The notes: generated from the letters alone by a model not told the origin. A stretch of 64,000 bases of DNA from CFX5 sp023384495 (GCA_048499455.1 JASNZV010000026.1:21653-85652), one strand, 5' to 3'; numbered from the stretch's first letter, positions 53,428-62,677 are shown. Numbers and translations are program-made.

Positions 53428-55116
53428 ATGGTTGAGGCAGTTGAAGAACAAAACACGGCGCAGCGCGCCGGTCAAATACAAGAGTTGTTTCACAAAGAGG
53501 TGGCGCGCCGGCGCACCTTTGCCATTATTTCGCACCCCGATGCGGGCAAGACGACGCTCACCGAGAAGCTGCTGCTCTATGGCGGGGCAATCGACCAGGC
53601 CGGCGCGGTGCGCGCCCGCAAACACCAACGCCAGGCCGTCTCCGACTGGATGGCGCTGGAACAGGAGCGCGGGATCTCCATCACCTCGACGGTGCTTCAG
53701 TTCGAGTATCAGGGCCACCTCTTCAACCTGCTCGACACACCCGGCCACCAGGACTTTAGCGAGGACACCTATCGCACCCTCCTGGCGGTGGACAGCGCCA
53801 TCATGGTGTTGGATGGGGCCAGGGGCATCGAGCCGCAGACGCGCAAGCTCTTTGCCGTCTGTCGCAAGCAGAATCTGCCCATCCTCACCTTTATCAACAA
53901 GCTCGACCTGCCGGCGTGCGACCCGCTGGAGCTGCTCGACGAGATCGAACAGGAGCTCTCGATCCGCGCTGCGCCCATGAACTGGCCCATCGGCGACGGG
54001 TCCGACTTTCAGGGGGTCTATGATCTGCCCGGGCGGCAAGTGCTGCGCTTTGAGCGCACCGCCCACGGCAAAGATCGGGCGCCCGTCGCCGTCACTGACC
54101 TCGATGACCCTGTGCTCGAAGCGATGATCCGGCCGCGGGCGTATGCGCGGCTGCGCGATGATGTGGAGCTGCTGGCCGGGGCCGGCGCCGAGTTCGACCG
54201 CACGGCATTCCTTGCCGGCGAGCTGACGCCGGTCTATTTTGGCAGCGCAGCCAACAACTTTGGCGTCGAACCCTTCCTCGCCGCGCTGCGCGAACTGGCC
54301 CCGCCCCCCGGCGCGCGCCAGAGCAGCCAAGGCGAAGTGGCGCCCACCGACGAACAATTTACCGGCTATGTCTTCAAGATTCAAGCCAATATGGACCCCA
54401 AGCACCGCGACTGCATGGCCTTTTTACGCATCTGTTCGGGCCGTTTTGTCAAGGACATGACCGTCAACCACCCCCGCTTGGGGCGCACCGTGCGCATGAG
54501 CCGGCCCCATCGCCTCTTTGCCCGCGAACGCGAGACGGTGGAAGAGGCCTTCGCCGGCGACGTGATTGGGCTGAGCAATCCCGGCATCTTTACGATTGGC
54601 GACACCGTCTCCAGTGGCGACACGCTTCACTTTGCGCCGATTCCCCCTTTTCAGCCCGAACAGTTTGGCCGGCTGCGCAACCTCAATGTGTCGAAGTACA
54701 AACAGTTCAACAAGGGGCTGGAGCAACTGCTGCAAGAGGCGGTGATCCAGGTGCTCTACCCCATCGACAGCGCCCGCCGCGAACCGATCCTGGCCGCGGT
54801 GGGGACGCTCCAGTTTGACGTGGTGGTGGCGCGGCTGGCCGCTGAATACAATGTGGAGGCGATGGTCGAGCCGTTGCCCTATGTGGGCGCCCGCTGGGTG
54901 CTGGCCGACGAGGAGCAACTGAAGAGCGCGGTCTGGCCGGCGCAGAGCCTGCGCACGCGAGACCCTCAGGGCCATCTCGTCGTGCTCTTCAACTCGCCGT
55001 GGGAAATGAACTATTGTCTCGAAAAGAACCCCCGCCTCGACTTCCGCGAGGTGAGTGATGTGGGTGTGGGTTGGGGGGGAGCGCACCAAAATGGCAACGG
55101 GCGCGCAGTCGCATGA
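53428..55116 (+). CDS. prfC: Peptide chain release factor 3
   Basis: 562 residues from ATG 53428, with AAGGAG upstream. The G motifs are SHPDAGKTTLTEK (G1), DTPGHQDFSEDTYRTL (G3) and FINKLD (G4); RGISITSTVLQFEY is the switch I region. Domain II and the C-terminal part (NFGVEPFLAALRELAPPP, ERETVEEAFAGDVIGLSNPG, VGTLQFDVVVARLAAEYNVEA) follow RF3. It is the GTPase that removes RF1/RF2 from the ribosome after peptide release. It ends with a short Gly-rich tail and its TGA overlaps the next gene. Confidence 0.95.
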   Translation: MVEAVEEQNTAQRAGQIQELFHKEVARRRTFAIISHPDAGKTTLTEKLLLYGGAIDQAGAVRARKHQRQAVSDWMALEQERGISITSTVLQFEYQGHLFNLLDTPGHQDFSEDTYRTLLAVDSAIMVLDGARGIEPQTRKLFAVCRKQNLPILTFINKLDLPACDPLELLDEIEQELSIRAAPMNWPIGDGSDFQGVYDLPGRQVLRFERTAHGKDRAPVAVTDLDDPVLEAMIRPRAYARLRDDVELLAGAGAEFDRTAFLAGELTPVYFGSAANNFGVEPFLAALRELAPPPGARQSSQGEVAPTDEQFTGYVFKIQANMDPKHRDCMAFLRICSGRFVKDMTVNHPRLGRTVRMSRPHRLFARERETVEEAFAGDVIGLSNPGIFTIGDTVSSGDTLHFAPIPPFQPEQFGRLRNLNVSKYKQFNKGLEQLLQEAVIQVLYPIDSARREPILAAVGTLQFDVVVARLAAEYNVEAMVEPLPYVGARWVLADEEQLKSAVWPAQSLRTRDPQGHLVVLFNSPWEMNYCLEKNPRLDFREVSDVGVGWGGAHQNGNGRAVA

Positions 55117-56312
55117 CCGAGGGGCAATCCGCGCCGCGCCCGCTGCGCGTCTGCTACTTTGGCACCTACCGGGCCGACTATGCGCGCAACCGCAACCTGA
55201 TCACCGGGCTGCAGCGCAATGGCGTGGAGGTGATCGAGTGTCACGCCCGGCTTTGGCAGGGTGTGGAAGACCGGGTGCAGACGGTCAGCGGCGGGTGGCG
55301 TAGGCCATTGTTCTGGCTGCGCGTGGCGCGCGCCTATCTCCGGCTGCTCTACACCTACGTGCGCACGGTGGGCGACTATGACGTAATGGTGGTGGGCTAT
55401 CCTGGCCAGTTCGACCTCTTCCTGGCCCGGCCCCTGAGCTGGCTGCGGGGCAAACCGCTGGTGTGGGATGTGCTCATGTCCATCTATCTGGTGGCGGTGG
55501 AGCGCAAACTCGACGAGAAGGCCGGCTTTATTGTCGACCTGATCCGGCGCATCGAGCGACTGGCGGCCCGATTGCCCGACCTGCTGTTGCTCGACACCGA
55601 GGCGTATGTCGATTGGTTCTGCCAACTGCACGATGTCGCGCCGGAACGCTTTCGGCGCATCCCGTTGGGGGCGAACAGCGACCACTTCCGCCTGCCCCAA
55701 CCGGCGCCGGCGCCCGCAACTTCGGGTGGCTTCTGCGCCCTCTATTATGGAAGCTACATCCCCAACCACGGCGTCCCCACCATCATCGAGGCGGCGGCGC
55801 TGCTGCAAGATACGGATATTCGCTTCGACCTGGTCGGCGACGGCCCCGACCGGGCTGCAGCCCAGGCGCGGGCGCAAGCACTGGGGCTGGCCAACGTGCG
55901 GTTCATCGACTGGCTCGACCCCCGCGCGCTGGTTCCGCAGATTGCTGGCGTGGACCTCTGTCTGGGTTCCTTTGGCGTCACGCCCCAGTCGTTGATGACC
56001 ATCCACAACAAGGTCTATGAGGGGATGGCGCTGGCGAAGCCGGTGCTCACGGGCGATGGCCCGGCGGTGCGCCAGGCATTTTGCCACGGCGCAGAGATCT
56101 ACCTCTGCCCGCGCGCCGACCCGGCGGGGCTGGCCGCGGCCATCCGCACGTTGCGCGGCGACCCGGAGCTACGCCGGCGGCTGGCGCAAAATGGCTACAC
56201 CCGCTACCGCGCCGAGTTCACGCTGGAGCAACTGGGCGCCCGCTTCAAGCGCCATCTGCTGGAAGTCACGCGACGCGAGGGTAAGCGAGCGGGGCCACAT
56301 CGTAGTGTTTGA
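55113..56312 (+). CDS. GT4-family glycosyltransferase
   Basis: 399 residues from ATG 55113 (ATGA overlap with prfC). LRVCYFGTYRADYARNRNLITGLQRNGVEVIECH is an N-terminal GT-B motif. YYGSYIPNHGVPTIIEAAALL, FDLVGDGPDRAAAQARAQALG, VRFIDWLDPRALVPQIAGVDLCLGSFGVTPQS and NKVYEGMALAKPVLTGDGPAV form the sugar-nucleotide-binding half, with the Glu of YEGMA. The acceptor is unknown; cell-envelope polysaccharide or lipid is likely. A membrane-associated helix (LDEKAGFIVDLIRRIERLAARLPDLLLL) is possible. No other envelope genes adjoin. Confidence 0.85.
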   Translation: MTEGQSAPRPLRVCYFGTYRADYARNRNLITGLQRNGVEVIECHARLWQGVEDRVQTVSGGWRRPLFWLRVARAYLRLLYTYVRTVGDYDVMVVGYPGQFDLFLARPLSWLRGKPLVWDVLMSIYLVAVERKLDEKAGFIVDLIRRIERLAARLPDLLLLDTEAYVDWFCQLHDVAPERFRRIPLGANSDHFRLPQPAPAPATSGGFCALYYGSYIPNHGVPTIIEAAALLQDTDIRFDLVGDGPDRAAAQARAQALGLANVRFIDWLDPRALVPQIAGVDLCLGSFGVTPQSLMTIHNKVYEGMALAKPVLTGDGPAVRQAFCHGAEIYLCPRADPAGLAAAIRTLRGDPELRRRLAQNGYTRYRAEFTLEQLGARFKRHLLEVTRREGKRAGPHRSV

Positions 56313-56825
56313 ACTTTTCTTCGTACACCGTGGTTTCTTGTGTGATGGTATTGGCGGGACCATGCGCTCGTTCAATGCAACGATGCAATGTCTAGCTACC
56401 TTTTCGTTTACTTACCTTTTCGTCCCCTTAACCAATACGCTGATTCGGGAGGGCAAGCACGCCGGCAACGGAACGAACTGGACTTGCTAAAGAAGATAAC
56501 AGGCATGGAAGCGTGGCGGTGGGGAAGGGCAACTGCGGCTCTCGTTTAGCCTTTACCCGCCGGAGGAGCTGGTCGGGGCGATGAAGTTGCTAGGTCCTAC
56601 GCTGTAGGTGGCGACTGTTTTGGATACGGATAGGGGCGTGGGCCCAGAGGGTGCCCTACTAATGGTTCAAATGGCTAACGGCGCCGCTTCGGAGTCCAGT
56701 TGAAGAAAGTTTGCAAATTCGGATTGCACCCGCGCGCGTTGTTGGCCCGCACGCCACGCCTGTTTGAATGGCTTGTCGCCCAGTTGTTCCCTCGTCAACA
56801 TGACCTTCTTCTCATATTGTCTGGT
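56313..56825. other. Gene-poor gap
   Basis: 513 bases with no convincing long gene. A 44-codon frame on the minus strand is listed separately. No repeat, RNA or promoter was recognised here. Confidence 0.5.
56667..56801 (-). CDS. Possible 44-residue small protein downstream of the SARP-type regulator
   Basis: MLTREQLGDKPFKQAWRAGQ followed by QRARVQSEFANFLQLDSEAA and PLAI. Composition is protein-like (amphipathic helix pattern) and a purine-rich GAAGG lies close before the ATG. It is 25 bases beyond the regulator's stop codon on the same strand. It may also be chance; no homology is claimed. Confidence 0.3.
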   Translation of the reverse strand: MLTREQLGDKPFKQAWRAGQQRARVQSEFANFLQLDSEAAPLAI

Positions 56826-59603
56826 CTAGAAGGCTGACAAGTGAACCCCGATGTTCTTGCGCAAGAGTGCCGCAGCCGCTAACAGTTGCGCTGCGCGGGC
56901 GAAATCGCCGGTGTGAAGCGCGACATCGGACTGAGCTTCGAGCATCCACGCAACACCTTCCATGCTGCCCAACTCCTGACGCAAGGCCAACGCCCCCTGG
57001 AAGCAGCGGGTTGCCTCCTCCACTTTGCCCTGCGCCAGCATCACCGTGCCCAGTTTCCCCAGCGTCCAGGAGCGCGCCCCCTTTTTCATCGGCAGCGCCA
57101 GACTTTCGCGCAGAAATTGTTTGGCCCGCACCGGGTCACCCTGCTGCCCGGCGACGCTCCCCAACAGGATCAACAGCCCGACGATGGTTCCAACTGCATT
57201 GATCTGCCGGGCGAGGGCCAGACCTTCCAGCAGCAACGCTTCGGCCCGGTCCGGCTCCTGCCCATCCTCACTGAGCAGCGCGGCAAGGCGGGCCAGCGCT
57301 TGTGCTGTACCATGTGCATCGCCCAGTTTGCGAAAACGCAGCAGAGATTCGGTGGCCAGTGCCTTTGCCGTGGCTGAGTCGCCATTGTGCAACCGGGTCT
57401 GAGCCAGGTGGTAGAGTGTCCACGCACACTCACGCTCGTCGGCAAGCGTCTGGAAGATGCGTAGACTCTCTTCATGCGCTCGGCGCGCCGGCTCGTATTC
57501 ATCCATGCTGTACAAGAGCACACCTAACTGGTTCAACAGGGCGGCGCGCAAGGCCGGTGGCGTCTGAAGAGGGGAGGGGGTGGTTGCCTGCTCAAGCCAG
57601 CGGCGCCCCTCGTGCCAGAAATTGTGCAAGCACCAGAAATGCCCCAACGCCACCAGCAGCTCCAGACCGAGGGTATGTTCACCCGCAGCAAAAGCCCAGC
57701 GCAGCGCCGCCTGAACATTTTCATACTCACGGGCGGCGGATTGCAGCCGCGCCTGGGCGTGCGCGTGGGGTTCTGCGGGGGCAGCCCCGCGGATGTAGTG
57801 TAAGATGGCGCAGGCATGACGCCGGTGAAGCGCTTCGCCCTGGCTCAGGCGCGCCAGTTGCTCAGCGGCAAACTGTCGGGTCAGCTCATGCAGGTCATAA
57901 CGACCTTGGGGAGAAAGATGGACCAATGACTTGTCTACCAGCGCGGCGAGTTGCCTCTCGGTCGCATCGGCCACCGCCGTGGCCAATTCAGCCGAGAATC
58001 CGCCCCGAAAGACCGTGAGCGCAGCCAAGACCCGCTGCTGATCTGGCGTAAGCAGACGCCAACAGGTTTGAAAGACCGCACGCATACTGCGTTGGCGCGG
58101 TGGAATATTCAGCGCTGCATGGCTCAGAAAGTCAACGTTTTGAGCGAGTTCAACCGCGATGGCGGCTGGGGTATGTTGGTCGAGCCACGCCATTGCCAGT
58201 TCCAACGCCAGCGGCGTACCCTGAACGCTTCGGCAGATAGCCACCAGCGCGGGGATGTCCGGCAGCGGCGGCGTGTAATCTAGATGGATGCGTCGCGCCA
58301 AATTGACGAGCAACTGGATGCCGTCGTAGGTCAACGCCTCGTCCGCTGTCAGCGGCTGTTTTGCCCGCCGCGCGCCGGGGAAAGGCAGCCCTTGCAACTG
58401 GTAGATCTGCTCCCCGTGGAGATGGAGACGGGCACGAGAGGTGACCAGCCGGGTCACCCCGGGTGCGCGGTCGAGGAGCGCTCCCAGAAAGGCCAGGCTC
58501 GCTCGCTCGATCAGCTGCTCAAAGTTGTCGAGCAGCAGGAGCATCTCTTTATCGTACAAATAGTGAGTCAACTGAGCCGTAGGGTCAGCTTGAGGGTGCA
58601 AGGAGAAGGGCAGCGCCTGGCACACCGCCAGGACCAACTGCTCCAGCGAGCCAACCGCGGCCAGCGGGACGTAGAACCCGCCATGCAAAAACAGACGCGT
58701 TGTGCGGTTGACGATCTCCCGCACAGTCTCAAGCGCCAGCCGGGTCTTGCCCACGCCGCCCGCTCCCACAACGGTGATGAGACGATAATTCGGGTCGGCC
58801 AATAAGTGGGTCAACTGCTCGCGTTCAGCGCAGCGCCCGACAAAGGGTGTGAGCGCAGCGGGCAGATTGGGCGCCGGAAGCGTAGACATGGCGCGAATGC
58901 GGTCGCAGAGCGTTTCCGTCTCCAGCGCCGGTTCCACCGCCAGTTCATCCCACAGGGTCTGCCGGCAGGTCGCATAGTGGGCCAACGCCGCGCTCACTTG
59001 CCCGCTGCGCGCCAGCAGCAACATGACCTGGCGGTGCGTCTCTTCGCGCCACGGCTCCAGCTTTAACAGTTGCCGTGCATAGCCCAGTGCTTGAGGATAG
59101 GCCGTGCATTGGGTGTAATGGGCGATCAACCGGTCGAGCGCCAGGATGAGGGCCTGCTGCCACTGTTCGCGCTCTTGCAAGAGCCAACGTTCCAGTTCGG
59201 GCGCATCGTCCACATAGACGCCATGCAGAAAGGGTGCGCGGTAGAGGGCAACGGCCTCCTCCCAGGCCTCTATCCCATCTTGGGCGAGCAGGCCGGCAAA
59301 GTGGCGCAGATCGACATCCACCGGCGCATCCACCCGAAAGCGGACCGTGCGGCGGTCCATTGCCAGGCAGCCCGGCAGCCGCCCATTCAGATCATGGAGG
59401 GAACGGCGCAGCAGACCCAGCGCCTGACTATGCCCCACATCGGGCCAACCCAGCCCGGCCAGAAAATCGCGCGTCACCGGTTGATCTTCGCTGATCAGAT
59501 AAGCCAGCAGCACCAGCGCTTTTTCCGAGCGAAAATCGGTGAGTGGTTCGCCGTCGCGCCGAATCTCGATCGCGCCAAAGAGCCGGATATGGAATGGGGT
59601 CAT
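56826..59603 (-). CDS. SARP/AfsR-type transcriptional regulator with BTAD, NB-ARC and TPR regions
   Basis: 925 residues from ATG 59603. Residues 1-95 (FHIRLFGAIEIRRDGEPLTDFRSEKALVLLAYLISE) are a winged-helix DNA-binding domain. Residues 100-250 are the bacterial transcriptional-activation (BTAD) helices (LALDRLIAHYTQCTAYPQALGYARQLLKLEPWREETHRQVM). The NB-ARC P-loop is VVGAGGVGKTRLA, with LLLLDNFEQLIERA as kinase-2 and LVTSRARL as the sensor motif. The C-terminal third is TPR-like repeats (NQLGVLLYSMDEYEPARRAHEESLRIF and others). Such proteins are ATP-dependent activators. It is divergent from the SnoaL-like gene, a probable target. Confidence 0.9.
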   Translation of the reverse strand: MTPFHIRLFGAIEIRRDGEPLTDFRSEKALVLLAYLISEDQPVTRDFLAGLGWPDVGHSQALGLLRRSLHDLNGRLPGCLAMDRRTVRFRVDAPVDVDLRHFAGLLAQDGIEAWEEAVALYRAPFLHGVYVDDAPELERWLLQEREQWQQALILALDRLIAHYTQCTAYPQALGYARQLLKLEPWREETHRQVMLLLARSGQVSAALAHYATCRQTLWDELAVEPALETETLCDRIRAMSTLPAPNLPAALTPFVGRCAEREQLTHLLADPNYRLITVVGAGGVGKTRLALETVREIVNRTTRLFLHGGFYVPLAAVGSLEQLVLAVCQALPFSLHPQADPTAQLTHYLYDKEMLLLLDNFEQLIERASLAFLGALLDRAPGVTRLVTSRARLHLHGEQIYQLQGLPFPGARRAKQPLTADEALTYDGIQLLVNLARRIHLDYTPPLPDIPALVAICRSVQGTPLALELAMAWLDQHTPAAIAVELAQNVDFLSHAALNIPPRQRSMRAVFQTCWRLLTPDQQRVLAALTVFRGGFSAELATAVADATERQLAALVDKSLVHLSPQGRYDLHELTRQFAAEQLARLSQGEALHRRHACAILHYIRGAAPAEPHAHAQARLQSAAREYENVQAALRWAFAAGEHTLGLELLVALGHFWCLHNFWHEGRRWLEQATTPSPLQTPPALRAALLNQLGVLLYSMDEYEPARRAHEESLRIFQTLADERECAWTLYHLAQTRLHNGDSATAKALATESLLRFRKLGDAHGTAQALARLAALLSEDGQEPDRAEALLLEGLALARQINAVGTIVGLLILLGSVAGQQGDPVRAKQFLRESLALPMKKGARSWTLGKLGTVMLAQGKVEEATRCFQGALALRQELGSMEGVAWMLEAQSDVALHTGDFARAAQLLAAAALLRKNIGVHLSAF

Positions 59604-59657
59604 GGGCTGGGCTTTCCGTATGCGGATACAGACAGAGGACGTTTCCAGGACATTTGC

Positions 59658-59686
59658 AGTATAGCATGGGCGGCGCCTGTGAACAA
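59658..59686 (-). promoter_or_regulatory. Promoter of the SARP-type regulator
   Basis: On the minus strand TTGTTC (59681-59686), a 17-nt spacer and TATACT (59658-59663), with transcription starting about 48 nt before the ATG. A forward TTGACA lies at 59690-59695, where it could serve the divergent gene. Confidence 0.5.
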
Positions 59687-59732
59687 CTCTTGACAATAAT
59701 ACTTGCCCGGCTATCCAGAGAGGAGGAATCCA

Positions 59733-60176
59733 ATGACAAGCACACAGAGCAGCAGTCCGGTTCAGCTCGCTGAGACGTTGATCGCAGCCTTCAGTGCGGG
59801 CGATTGGGCGAAATGGCGGGCGATAGTGACAGACGGTGTGGTCTATCAAGAGATGGGGACCCAGCGGCGAGCTGAGGGTGTGGACGCCTATCTCCAGCTA
59901 CTGCAAGGCTGGAAGGATGCCTTCCCCGACAGCAAGGGGACGATCCGCAACGTGGTGAGTGAGGGCAACACCGTCGTACAGGAGGTCACCTGGACGGGCA
60001 CCCAGACACAGCCACTGCCGATGCCAAATGGCACGCTACCGGCTTCCGGCAAGCGGATCTCGGTGGAGGCTTCCCTCTGGTATACCATCCAGGGGGATCG
60101 GATTCAAGAGGTGCGCCACCATCTGGATATGTTGACCCTGTTGCAACAACTGGGCGTGCTGCCGGCCGCAGGGTAG
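59733..60176 (+). CDS. SnoaL-like (ester cyclase/NTF2-fold) protein
   Basis: 147 residues from ATG 59733, with AGGAGG upstream. The pattern AFSAGDWAKWRAIVTDGVVYQEMGTQRR ... GWKDAFPDSKGTIRNVVSEGNTVVQEVTWTGTQTQPLPMPNG ... WYTIQGDRIQEVRHHLDMLTLLQQLGVLP is the SnoaL/ester cyclase NTF2-like fold. Members cyclise or isomerise polyketide precursors, but many act on other small molecules or have no known reaction. It is transcribed away from the SARP-type regulator, which probably activates it. Confidence 0.85.
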   Translation: MTSTQSSSPVQLAETLIAAFSAGDWAKWRAIVTDGVVYQEMGTQRRAEGVDAYLQLLQGWKDAFPDSKGTIRNVVSEGNTVVQEVTWTGTQTQPLPMPNGTLPASGKRISVEASLWYTIQGDRIQEVRHHLDMLTLLQQLGVLPAAG

Positions 60177-60308
60177 AGGAGTTGAGTGTATGCGCCCACT
60201 GTATTGTAGTTACCTTTGATCGATAGCCACAGTGAAACAGATATGGGCAACGACGGCGTACAGACAGGTCGAATCATTTCCCGGCCCAAAGGGGGTGGTA
60301 CACTTTAG

Positions 60309-60420
60309 GGTATAGGGGACAAGTTCTCTCCCGATCTATACACTGGCACCGGCAACTTCACCGTGCCTATCGCCTTGCCACCTGGCTCGCTGTTGCCAGT
60401 GTGCAAGAATAGACAAATAC
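60309..60420 (+). pseudogene. RHS/SpvB-type N-terminal fragment
   Basis: The plus-strand frame reads DKFSPDLYTGTGNFTVPIAL then PPG, a hallmark of the amino-terminal part of SpvB/RHS-type toxin proteins. It is preceded by a stop and ends soon after. No flanking RHS sequence remains. It is a remnant like those at 44-46 kb. Elsewhere in the 363-base gap 60177-60539 nothing else was recognised. Confidence 0.6.
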
Positions 60421-60539
60421 AACGCAGGAATGTGGAAGACAGCGAAGCTTTCGTGCGGTAGGCTATAGATGCCATCTGCTCTAATCCTAGTATCGAGAGA
60501 TGCTTCTCGATCCATAGACAACAACACGGAGAACACACA

Positions 60540-60614
60540 ATGCAAGAACCCGCAATGCAAGAACCCGCAATGCAAGAACACACAATGCAAGAACACACAA
60601 TGCAAGAACACACA
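60540..60614 (+). repeat. Five 15-bp tandem repeats inside the start of a gene
   Basis: Units of ATGCAAGAACMCRCA repeated five times encode MQEPA MQEPA MQEHT MQEHT MQEHT. Each unit begins with an in-frame ATG. Confidence 0.9.
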
Positions 60615-61343
60615 AGGGAAGAACGACAACTTGTACCTGCACAGATTCGAAGCCACGCCAATAGCAATGACTGGAACCCTTTGCCTGGTGAAGGCACCGA
60701 CACTATTTCCTTTACGCTGCCGCCAAACAGAAATTTTACCCGCTATAGTGTGGACCTGTTAACCCCGCCAGTGCTAACCGGGTACGAGGTGATATCCGCA
60801 CCGAAGCCAGGGGCGACCGGCCAGCAAAGAATCCGGGTCAAATGGTACCATGCGCCGTTCAACAAAGTCTCCTACCGGGTGCACATTTACCACGGCAAGC
60901 GAGGTCCGGTTGAAATCATAGTTGACTCTCCGGACTGGTTGAATCGGGTGAGGGATGCCATTGAACAGGAGTTGGAGATTCGCCTGATCGTTCGTGGAAT
61001 TCAGGCCCGTGACCTGTACCGCCAGATCCTTCTGCTCTCTCCCGAAGATTTATTCGTGCCTGCCGACTTGTTTTACGAGCCCGAGCCATCCGGCAACGGA
61101 GCGGTAGCCGAGCAAGAAGACGCTGGCACGGAACTGGACGCACCCTTAGCGGAGCCTGCCACTGCCACAGTCACTATCACAATGACTGTTGTGGTGGGGC
61201 TGGTAGTTATCGCTTTCTTTGCGACAATCGCTGGTGTTTTGATGATGGCCATGCACAAGGGCTACAAAGTCCCCAATGCCAAATTCAAAGCAAAGACGCA
61301 CCTTGGTGAATTCGAACTGGAAATACCATTGTATCCATCCTGA
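60540..61343 (+). CDS. Membrane protein with repeated N-terminus, unknown function
   Basis: 267 residues if the first ATG is used (GGAG 8 nt upstream); any of five repeated ATGs could start it. After the MQE repeats, a soluble region (DTISFTLPPNRNFTRYSVDLLTPPV ... RIRVKWYHAPFNKVSYRVHIYHG ... VDSPDWLNRVRDAIEQELEIRLIVRGIQARDLYRQILLLSPEDLFVPADLF) mixes beta and alpha features. A Glu/Ala-rich stretch and one membrane helix (ITMTVVVGLVVIAFFATIAGVLMMAM) follow, then a short tail. No family recognised. It precedes a metalloprotease gene by 65 bases, with a strong hairpin between. GC is lower than its neighbours, suggesting later arrival. Confidence 0.7.
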   Translation: MQEPAMQEPAMQEHTMQEHTMQEHTREERQLVPAQIRSHANSNDWNPLPGEGTDTISFTLPPNRNFTRYSVDLLTPPVLTGYEVISAPKPGATGQQRIRVKWYHAPFNKVSYRVHIYHGKRGPVEIIVDSPDWLNRVRDAIEQELEIRLIVRGIQARDLYRQILLLSPEDLFVPADLFYEPEPSGNGAVAEQEDAGTELDAPLAEPATATVTITMTVVVGLVVIAFFATIAGVLMMAMHKGYKVPNAKFKAKTHLGEFELEIPLYPS

Positions 61344-61361
61344 GAGTAAACAGGCTACCCC

Positions 61362-61391
61362 GGATCTGCTGTCAAATCTGACAGCAGATCC
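61362..61391 (+). promoter_or_regulatory. Strong hairpin before the metalloprotease ribosome site
   Basis: GGATCTGCTGTCA, loop AATC, TGACAGCAGATCC: a perfect 13-bp stem, ending 2 nt before the AAAGGAG ribosome site. It has no T-run, so it could be a processing or stability element or control translation. Confidence 0.6.
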
Positions 61392-61408
61392 CAAAGGAGA
61401 ATCTCATC

Positions 61409-62677
61409 ATGAAGATGTGCATCGATAGGCCTTTAGATCCCTATGACTCAATGCAGGCTGCCCAGCAAGAGAATCCACAGAATATTCCTAACCTAGATGA
61501 TCTAGGCGATGATGACACCATCCAGACGCTGCAACAACAGATGGTCTCCATTGACATACAGCATTTACCCCCTCCGCCGGCGAATTTAGGTCAGGATGTA
61601 CTGGCGGCCGCGGCGCCTGACTCATTCCGACAGATCGAAGATCGAATGCTAGAGCAGCTGGACCCTCAAATGCGAATGCAGGTCTTGGATAACAACCAGC
61701 AGGGCAGCTTGTCCATATTGTATCTGACGCTCATGACCGGCAAACGCTGGGCAAATGGCCGCGAGTTGCGCGTTGCTTTCCTCGGTGGCCATCCAACTGT
61801 TCAAGCGCGTGTGATTGAACTTGCGCGGCAATGGGAAGCCTACGCCAATATTCACTTTGACTTTCTAACTGACCCGAATCAGCCATCGGATATACGGGTC
61901 TCTTTCGAATTAAACAATCGCTCATGGTCACGCGTGGGCACCGATGCGCTCTTGGCGCAGTCAACTGAACCTACCATGAATTTTGGTTGGCTGACGCCGA
62001 CCAGCAGCGATGACACGTATTCACGGGTTGTCCTGCACGAATTTGGCCATGCCCTCGGAGCCATTCATGAACACCAGAGTCCGGCGGCAGAGATCCCGTG
62101 GAACAGAGAGGCCGTCTACGCTTTCTATGGGCAGCCACCTAATAATTGGTCTACCACACAAGTAGACATCAACCTGTTTGGCAAGTATGCTCATGACCAG
62201 TTGAACTACTCCACCTTTGACCCCGCTTCCATTATGCTCTACGCCATTGACAACGAGCTCACACTCGGTGACTGGGAAGTTGGGTGGAATTCCCAGCTTT
62301 CTGTGGTGGATAGGGAGTTTATTGCTCAAATGTACCCTAAAGATGGATCGACAACTGGGTCAACCACTGATGGTACGGCTGTACTGGCGTTAGGCGCCCA
62401 TTTGCAGTCAGCTATAGAGGCGCCAGGCCAAGTCAAAGTCTTCACTTTCAACGCTGATATCGAAGGGACGTATATCTTTGAGACAACCGGCATCACGGAT
62501 GTAACGATGGCTCTGCACGCAACCGAGCATGGTGCAGAACCGCTGGCATTTGATGATGATAGCGGAGAAGCCTGGAATGCAAGGATTATGAGGCAACTGG
62601 CTCCGGGTCATTATAAAGTAAGGGTTCAACATTACCAGGACACCGGCACCGGTGCGTTTGGAATCTCCGTTAAGTAG
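61409..62677 (+). CDS. Astacin-like (M12A) zinc metalloprotease with C-terminal PPC-like domain
   Basis: 422 residues from ATG 61409 (AAAGGAG upstream). The zinc motif HEFGHALGAIHEH is HExxHxxGxxHE and SIMLYAI is the Met-turn, as in astacins (metzincins). The sequence before it (LYLTLMTGKRWANGRELRVAFLGGHPTVQARVIELARQWEAYANIHFDF) is the astacin catalytic fold. The last 100 residues (LALGAHLQSAIEAPGQVKVFTFNADIEGTYIFETTG ... YKVRVQHYQDTGTGAFGISV) resemble a bacterial pre-peptidase C-terminal domain. No signal peptide is seen at the N-terminus (MKMCIDRPLDPYDSMQ). It probably works with the upstream membrane protein. Confidence 0.87.
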   Translation: MKMCIDRPLDPYDSMQAAQQENPQNIPNLDDLGDDDTIQTLQQQMVSIDIQHLPPPPANLGQDVLAAAAPDSFRQIEDRMLEQLDPQMRMQVLDNNQQGSLSILYLTLMTGKRWANGRELRVAFLGGHPTVQARVIELARQWEAYANIHFDFLTDPNQPSDIRVSFELNNRSWSRVGTDALLAQSTEPTMNFGWLTPTSSDDTYSRVVLHEFGHALGAIHEHQSPAAEIPWNREAVYAFYGQPPNNWSTTQVDINLFGKYAHDQLNYSTFDPASIMLYAIDNELTLGDWEVGWNSQLSVVDREFIAQMYPKDGSTTGSTTDGTAVLALGAHLQSAIEAPGQVKVFTFNADIEGTYIFETTGITDVTMALHATEHGAEPLAFDDDSGEAWNARIMRQLAPGHYKVRVQHYQDTGTGAFGISVK

